Under the pieces are notes generated by a model, which searched no databases, was not told the DNA's origin, and was given only the letters and a program-made list of their open reading frames with translations. A stretch of 36,951 nucleotides of DNA from an uncultured Enterocloster sp. (lineage in GTDB: Bacteria > Bacillota > Clostridia > Lachnospirales > Lachnospiraceae), in assembly GCA_944384065.1 (NCBI GenBank), contig CALWRY010000013.1, forward strand, positions 1 through 36,951. Direction: 5' to 3'. This document shows, piece by piece, positions 32,476 through 36,951 of the stretch. The position numbers and the translations under genes were made by a program. The number at the start of each line of letters is the position of its first letter. Positions within the stretch are counted from its first letter, which is position 1.

Positions 32476-33756
32476 ATGGTACGCATGATAAAAAAATACC
32501 GGAGGGCGGTTTCTGCGGTTGTTGTTGTGGGGACGATTCTGGGGCTTTTGTTCTTTTGGTCTAAGGTGCTGGTAAATAAAGGAAGCTATCAAAAATACAA
32601 TCCTTTTTATAAATCAGATCTAGCGTATGACGTGTTATTTTTTGGAAGCTCTCACGTATACAGCGGTATATCACCCCTATGGCTGTGGCACAATTATGGA
32701 ATTACTTCTTATAATATGGGATATGATTCGTGTTCTGTAGCCAATTCGTACTGGAGTCTGCGAAGAGCGGTAGAGAAAGGGAAAAAACCGGAGATTGCGG
32801 TAGTGGATGTATATGACTGGCTGGACGGCGGTACGCCTGCCGCAATTGCGCCTTCTCACGGGACACTGGACTATTTTTCTTTGGATTTGGAAAAAATAAA
32901 AGCGGTGACGGATCTGTTCCCCAAAGGAAGCGTTGAGAGGGAAAAGCTTTTGTTTCCTTTTTCTGAGTATCATAATAGGTGGAAGGAGCTTACCGCAGGG
33001 GATATATTTCCACAGGAGATAGGGGATATGGGCCAGCGGGTGCGCCATACGGTAGCGCCGCCGGACAAAGTGATTATAAGAGACAGGGAAAATAAAGTGG
33101 ATGCGGGCGAAAATTTGGAAAAATATTTGCGCCTTCTGTCGGAGTTTTGCCGGGCAGAAGGGATAAAGCTTCTGCTTATAAACATCCCATATTCCTATAA
33201 TCCGGAACTCCAAAAGAGGGCCAACGGAGTATATCAACTAGCTGAGGCGCTGAAGATTCCTTATATAAACTATATGAACGAGGAAGCTGTGGACTTCGAT
33301 ATACATTTTTATGACATAGGCCATCTCAATACAGCCGGAGGGCATCGTATGACCGATATTGTGGCCGGGGAATTGTTAAAACTGGGAGCAGCGGATCGGA
33401 GGGGAGAAACGCAGGCACAGCGATGGAATACGTATTATAAGGAATATGTGGACAGCATTTTTTCTTCCCTGGAGAATTGCAGCGATATAAAGACGTATCT
33501 CTCCACCCTCGCCTGCCTCGACGCGGAGGCAGCCATGTCCTATGATGAGAATGGGGAGGCACTGTTGGAGGATGAAACAATAAAAAAGCTTGTTGAGGCA
33601 TTAGGCAGCCGGTGCACGCTCAACCCATGCTCAGTGATAATGAGGAATGAAACGGAAGTGAATATATCCATCACGGTCCGCGATAAAGAAAGCGGGGAGG
33701 CGGTGGACCGGGCATATTTTACCGCACAGGAATTCGAAGGAGTGAAGCGCTTGTAA
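32476..33756 (+). CDS. Membrane-anchored SGNH-type O-acetylation partner (AlgJ/DltD-like)
   Basis: A 426-residue protein with one N-terminal transmembrane anchor (about 11-33) and a long extracytoplasmic domain. SGNH hydrolase features are visible: FFGSSHVYSGISP with candidate nucleophile Ser58, LLLINIPYS, and YDIGHLNTAGGHRMTDIVA with an Asp-x-x-His pair. Such proteins accept the acyl group from the MBOAT partner and place it on a polymer. It starts 20 bases after the MBOAT gene with GGGGAGGAGA before the ATG and closes the operon. The C-terminal ~90 residues are not recognised. Confidence 0.8.
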   Translation: MVRMIKKYRRAVSAVVVVGTILGLLFFWSKVLVNKGSYQKYNPFYKSDLAYDVLFFGSSHVYSGISPLWLWHNYGITSYNMGYDSCSVANSYWSLRRAVEKGKKPEIAVVDVYDWLDGGTPAAIAPSHGTLDYFSLDLEKIKAVTDLFPKGSVEREKLLFPFSEYHNRWKELTAGDIFPQEIGDMGQRVRHTVAPPDKVIIRDRENKVDAGENLEKYLRLLSEFCRAEGIKLLLINIPYSYNPELQKRANGVYQLAEALKIPYINYMNEEAVDFDIHFYDIGHLNTAGGHRMTDIVAGELLKLGAADRRGETQAQRWNTYYKEYVDSIFSSLENCSDIKTYLSTLACLDAEAAMSYDENGEALLEDETIKKLVEALGSRCTLNPCSVIMRNETEVNISITVRDKESGEAVDRAYFTAQEFEGVKRL

Positions 33757-33885
33757 ATAGTTCTTGTATGAATCCCAGCCCAAGGCTATAGAATTTTTTG
33801 AAAGGCGAAGTGATCTGCATCGGCCTGGCCCATGATAAGAAACGCTGCCGGATGGAGTATTGCGTGATACAGGTATAAAAGTTTC
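33757..33885. other. Short intergenic stretch, no gene seen
   Basis: Neither strand shows a credible coding frame here. It separates the O-acetylation operon from its terminator. Confidence 0.4.
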
Positions 33886-33928
33886 TGCCCCTTGGAAGAT
33901 ATTCTCAGCTTCCAGGGGGCATTTTTTT
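33886..33928 (+). terminator. Strong intrinsic terminator of the O-acetylation operon
   Basis: TGCCCCTTGGAAG (33886-33898) pairs over 13 bp with CTTCCAGGGGGCA (33909-33921), followed by seven T. Confidence 0.93.
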
Positions 33929-34161
33929 GGTATGATAGGGGGGCATTCCAAATGGAGAATTTCAGGAGGGGCAGAATATTTTGTGGCGGGGAGGGGCGTG
34001 ATACACAAGATATGGGAATAAACGTATAAAATGGGTAAAAAACCAAGAAAATGTCGGAAAAATATACAAAAAATTTGAAATAAATACAAATCTTTATGTA
34101 CTATTTACAAATTTTGTGTTATAATAACAATTACAAAATTTCAACAGCAAGAGGTGATAAC
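33929..34161 (+). promoter_or_regulatory. glgC promoter region
   Basis: An AT-rich stretch without a gene. A perfect TATAAT lies at 34120-34125; the -35 at a suitable distance is poor (TGTACT or ATGTAC), suggesting help from an activator. GAGGTG (34151-34156) serves the GTG start of glgC at 34162. Confidence 0.55.
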
Positions 34162-35436
34162 GTGATTAAGAAAGAAATGATTGCCATGCTTTTAGCAGGC
34201 GGACAGGGGAGCCGCCTTGGCGTTCTGACACAGAAGGTCGCCAAGCCGGCGGTATCTTTTGGGGGGAAGTACCGAATCATTGATTTTCCGCTGAGCAACT
34301 GCATCAACTCCGGCGTTGACACGGTCGGCGTATTGACGCAGTACCAGCCATTACGTTTGAACGTCCATATCGGGATCGGCATCCCGTGGGATCTGGACAG
34401 GAATGTAGGCGGCGTGACTATTTTACCCCCTTATGAGAGAAGCAAGGGCAGCGACTGGTATACCGGTACGGCCAATGCGATCTATCAGAATCTTGAGTAT
34501 ATGGAATCCTACAACCCGGATTATGTATTGATTCTATCCGGTGATCACATCTATAAGATGGATTATGAGGTTATGCTGGACTACCACAAGGCGAACAATG
34601 CGGATATCACCATTGCTGCTATGCCCGTGCCCATTGAGGAGGCCAGCCGCTTCGGCATTCTGATTACGGATGAGACCAACCGGATTACGGAGTTTGAGGA
34701 AAAGCCGCCGGTGCCCAGGAGCAATTTAGCGTCCATGGGTATTTACATATTCAGCTGGCCGGTACTGAAGGAAGCCCTGATTAAGATGAAGGACGAGCCC
34801 GGCTGTGATTTTGGAAAGCATATCATTCCCTACTGCCACGGAAAGGGCGAGCGCATCTACGCCTATGAGTACAATGGCTATTGGAAGGATGTGGGAACTC
34901 TGGGATCCTACTGGGAGGCCAATATGGAGCTCATTGACATCATTCCGGAGTTCAACCTCTATGAGGAGTACTGGAAGATTTACACCAAGAGCGATATCAT
35001 CCCGCCTCAGTTTATATCCGGGGAAGCCAATATTGAGAGGAGCATCATTGGGGAGGGGAGCGAGATCTACGGCGATGTGATCAATTCCGTGGTGGGCGCA
35101 GGCGTCACCATCGGAAAGGGCGCTGTGGTGAAGGACTCCATTGTGATGCAGGGCGCTTCCATCGGGGAGGGCGCCAAGATTGAGAAGTCGATTGTTGCGG
35201 AGAATGTGGTTATCGGAGCCGGAGTGGAGACAGGGGTCGGCGAGTATGCGCCCAGCGCCTACGATCCCAAGGTGTACCAGTTTGATCTGGTGACCATCGG
35301 GGAGAATTCAGTGATTCCCGCCGGCGTAAAGATCGGCAAGAACACGGCCATTGCGGGGGAGACCACCGCGGACGACTATCCTGACGGATTACTGGCAAGC
35401 GGCAATTACATTATAAAGGCAGGTGGCGTGAGATGA
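34162..35436 (+). CDS. glgC: Glucose-1-phosphate adenylyltransferase, catalytic subunit
   Basis: Makes ADP-glucose from ATP and glucose 1-phosphate, the committed step of bacterial glycogen synthesis. The 424 residues show the nucleotide loop [44 protein letters not shown], catalytic-metal [16 protein letters not shown] and a C-terminal hexapeptide left-handed helix ([31 protein letters not shown], interrupted repeats). The start is GTG 34162 behind GAGGTG; upstream in-frame codons lack a site and overlap the promoter. Its end overlaps glgD by four bases, so the two subunits are co-translated. Confidence 0.95.
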   Translation: MIKKEMIAMLLAGGQGSRLGVLTQKVAKPAVSFGGKYRIIDFPLSNCINSGVDTVGVLTQYQPLRLNVHIGIGIPWDLDRNVGGVTILPPYERSKGSDWYTGTANAIYQNLEYMESYNPDYVLILSGDHIYKMDYEVMLDYHKANNADITIAAMPVPIEEASRFGILITDETNRITEFEEKPPVPRSNLASMGIYIFSWPVLKEALIKMKDEPGCDFGKHIIPYCHGKGERIYAYEYNGYWKDVGTLGSYWEANMELIDIIPEFNLYEEYWKIYTKSDIIPPQFISGEANIERSIIGEGSEIYGDVINSVVGAGVTIGKGAVVKDSIVMQGASIGEGAKIEKSIVAENVVIGAGVETGVGEYAPSAYDPKVYQFDLVTIGENSVIPAGVKIGKNTAIAGETTADDYPDGLLASGNYIIKAGGVR

Positions 35437-36554
35437 GAGCAATCGGTATTGTATTAGCAGGCGGTAACAGCAAGAGGATGCGGGAGCTGTCCAACAAGAG
35501 GGCGGTTGCGGCCATGCCGGTTGCGGGAAGCTACCGGAGCATTGACTTTGCCCTGAGCAACATGACCAATTCCCACATTCAGAATGTGGCTGTATTTACA
35601 CAGTATAACTCCCGGTCCCTGAACCTGCATTTGAGTTCCTCCAAGTGGTGGGATTTCGGGCGCAAGCAGGGAGGTCTGTATGTATTTACTCCCTCTATCA
35701 CCCCGGAGAATGGGGACTGGTACAGGGGTACGGCGGATGCGCTTTATCAGAACCTGACCTTCCTTAAGAACAGCCATGAGCCCTATGTGGTGATCGCGGC
35801 CGGCGACGGCGTGTACAAGCTGGATTACAACAAGGTTCTGGAGTATCACATTGAAAAGAAGGCGGATATCACCGTTGTCTGCAAGGATATGGAGGAGGGC
35901 ACGGATGTGACCCGCTTCGGATGCGTAAAGCTCAACGACGACGGGCGGATCATTGACTTTGAGGAGAAGCCCATGGCATCCGATGCCACGACCATTTCCT
36001 GCGGCATCTATGTGGTTCGCAGAAGGCAGCTGATCGAGCTTCTGGAGCGGTGCGCGGCGGAGGACCGGTATGATTTGGTAAATGATATCCTGGTCCGCTA
36101 CAAGAATTTAAAGCGCATTTACGCCTACAAGCTGGAGGGATACTGGAGCAATATCGCTACCGTGGAATCTTACTATAAGACTAACATGGACTTTTTAAAG
36201 CCGGAGGTTCGGGACTATTTCTTTAAGCAGTATCCGGACATTTACACAAAGATAGATGATCTGCCGCCGGCCAAGTATAACCCGGGAGCTACGGTGAAGA
36301 ACAGTCTGATTTCCAGCGGCTGTATCTTAAACGGCGTGGTGGAGAATTCCATCTTGTTTAAGAAGGCCTATGTGGGGAATAACTGCATTATTAAAAATTC
36401 CATCATTCTCAACGACGTGTACATCGGCGACAACACGGTGATTGAAAACTGCATCGTGGAGAGCCGGGACACGATCCGGGCGAACACCACCCATATTGGA
36501 ACGCCGGACAACATTAAGATCGTTGTGGAAAAGAATGAGAGATATACACTATAA
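35433..36554 (+). CDS. glgD: Glucose-1-phosphate adenylyltransferase, GlgD subunit
   Basis: A 373-residue GlgC paralogue that in Firmicutes forms a hetero-oligomer with GlgC and raises its activity. The nucleotide loop is altered ([26 protein letters not shown]), the central motif is [11 protein letters not shown] in place of GDHIYK, and the C-terminal helix repeats remain ([20 protein letters not shown]). Such changes are normal for GlgD and point to a regulatory role. The ATG overlaps the glgC stop (ATGA). About 100 bases separate it from spoVG. Confidence 0.94.
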   Translation: MRAIGIVLAGGNSKRMRELSNKRAVAAMPVAGSYRSIDFALSNMTNSHIQNVAVFTQYNSRSLNLHLSSSKWWDFGRKQGGLYVFTPSITPENGDWYRGTADALYQNLTFLKNSHEPYVVIAAGDGVYKLDYNKVLEYHIEKKADITVVCKDMEEGTDVTRFGCVKLNDDGRIIDFEEKPMASDATTISCGIYVVRRRQLIELLERCAAEDRYDLVNDILVRYKNLKRIYAYKLEGYWSNIATVESYYKTNMDFLKPEVRDYFFKQYPDIYTKIDDLPPAKYNPGATVKNSLISSGCILNGVVENSILFKKAYVGNNCIIKNSIILNDVYIGDNTVIENCIVESRDTIRANTTHIGTPDNIKIVVEKNERYTL

Positions 36555-36584
36555 CAGCCCGGTGAAAATCCGGACGGGGGAGCA

Positions 36585-36601
36585 CGCTTCCGTAGCGTGT
36601 A
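36585..36601 (+). other. Small hairpin between glgD and spoVG
   Basis: CACGCT pairs with AGCGTG around TCCGT, without a T-tract. It could separate the glg message from spoVG or be part of the spoVG leader; I see no clear promoter here. Confidence 0.35.
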
Positions 36602-36653
36602 ATAAGGCAGCACGCTGAAATGCGGCAAGATAAAGACGGAAGGGGTAGAGCAC

Positions 36654-36941
36654 ATGCAGGTTACAGACGTAAGAGTGAGACGGGTAGAGAAGGAAGGGAA
36701 GATGAAGGCAATCGTTTCCATCACCTTGGACAATGAGTTCGTGATCCATGATATCAAGGTGATCGAAGGGGAAAAGGGAATGTTTATCGCCATGCCCAGC
36801 CGTAAGGCGGCGGACGGTGAGTATCGGGACATTGCCCATCCCATTAATTCCGGGACAAGGGATATGATCCAGACGATTATCCTGAACAAATACGAGACCA
36901 CCCTGCTGGAGAATGAGGCTGAAAGAGCTGCTATGGCCTAG
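36654..36941 (+). CDS. spoVG: Septation/sporulation regulator SpoVG
   Basis: A 95-residue nucleic-acid-binding protein conserved in Firmicutes. It starts [20 protein letters not shown] and contains [34 protein letters not shown] and the terminal [14 protein letters not shown], matching SpoVG throughout. It binds RNA and DNA and affects septum formation and sporulation. The ribosome site is GGAAGGGG upstream of ATG 36654. The stop falls just before the window edge, so its terminator is not visible. Confidence 0.95.
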   Translation: MQVTDVRVRRVEKEGKMKAIVSITLDNEFVIHDIKVIEGEKGMFIAMPSRKAADGEYRDIAHPINSGTRDMIQTIILNKYETTLLENEAERAAMA

Positions 36942-36951
36942 AGTTTTTTGC

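Noticed and set aside
33631-34089. Minus-strand frame of 152 codons
   Set aside because: It crosses a strong terminator and a real gene end, and its composition is not protein-like.
34096-34161. N-terminal extension of GlgC
   Set aside because: It overlaps the TATAAT promoter element; GTG 34162 with GAGGTG fits the family N-terminus.
36555-36653. Sigma-H promoter for spoVG
   Set aside because: I found no pair of elements with acceptable spacing; the gene may be read from the glg promoter or one I cannot recognise.

Overview
The window looks like chromosome from a spore-forming Clostridia species, most likely Lachnospiraceae. The grounds are spoVG beside glgC-glgD, lipoproteins with Ala/Thr/Glu-rich linkers, strong AGGAGG ribosome sites and intrinsic terminators, and COG4091-type and KdgT-type sugar-acid genes. 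No plasmid, phage or CRISPR hallmark was seen.

Layout. 1-900: tail of a small alkyltransferase-like protein, then two tRNA genes (Leu-UAA, Tyr-GUA) on the minus strand with their own promoter and terminator. 921-5453: complete phosphate uptake operon pstS-pstC-pstA-pstB-phoU behind a possible Pho box. 5465-13528: a four-carbon sugar-acid regulon. A minus operon (otnK-like kinase, otnC-like aldolase, COG4091 oxidoreductase) and a plus operon (KdgT-type permease, amidohydrolase) flank a PrpR-type sigma-54 activator. Each operon has a near-perfect sigma-54 promoter preceded by the same GTTGCA-N3-GTTGCA element in the same orientation. 13606-18300: minus-strand asnS, SbcD/YhaO-like nuclease, YhaN-like ATPase and a small protein.

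18301-30263 is visibly more AT-rich and carries the most unusual system. A first operon encodes an FMN-dependent dehydrogenase, a TIM-barrel isomerase, a complete sugar-type ABC importer (lipoprotein, double ATPase, permease) and an AllA-like protein. A second encodes a beta-hydroxyacid dehydrogenase, an acetamidase/formamidase-family protein and another TIM-barrel protein. Between them, on the minus strand, lie a response regulator with an RNA-binding ANTAR domain and a histidine kinase. The N-terminal ~240 residues of that kinase are a degenerate copy of an RbsA/MglA-type ABC ATPase. The first operon starts with a leader that can fold either into two tandem hairpins or into an intrinsic terminator, the architecture expected of an ANTAR antitermination target. 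I infer a self-contained module in which a pseudo-ABC sensor kinase controls, through RNA antitermination, an importer and catabolic pathway for an unidentified sugar-acid or amide-like substrate. Several enzymes carry changes at active-site positions that are otherwise conserved.

30440-36951: an XRE regulator divergent from an AlgI-type MBOAT O-acyltransferase and its SGNH-like partner, then glgC-glgD for glycogen synthesis and spoVG. All calls come from reading the sequence. Family names rest on recognised motifs, and no database search was run.
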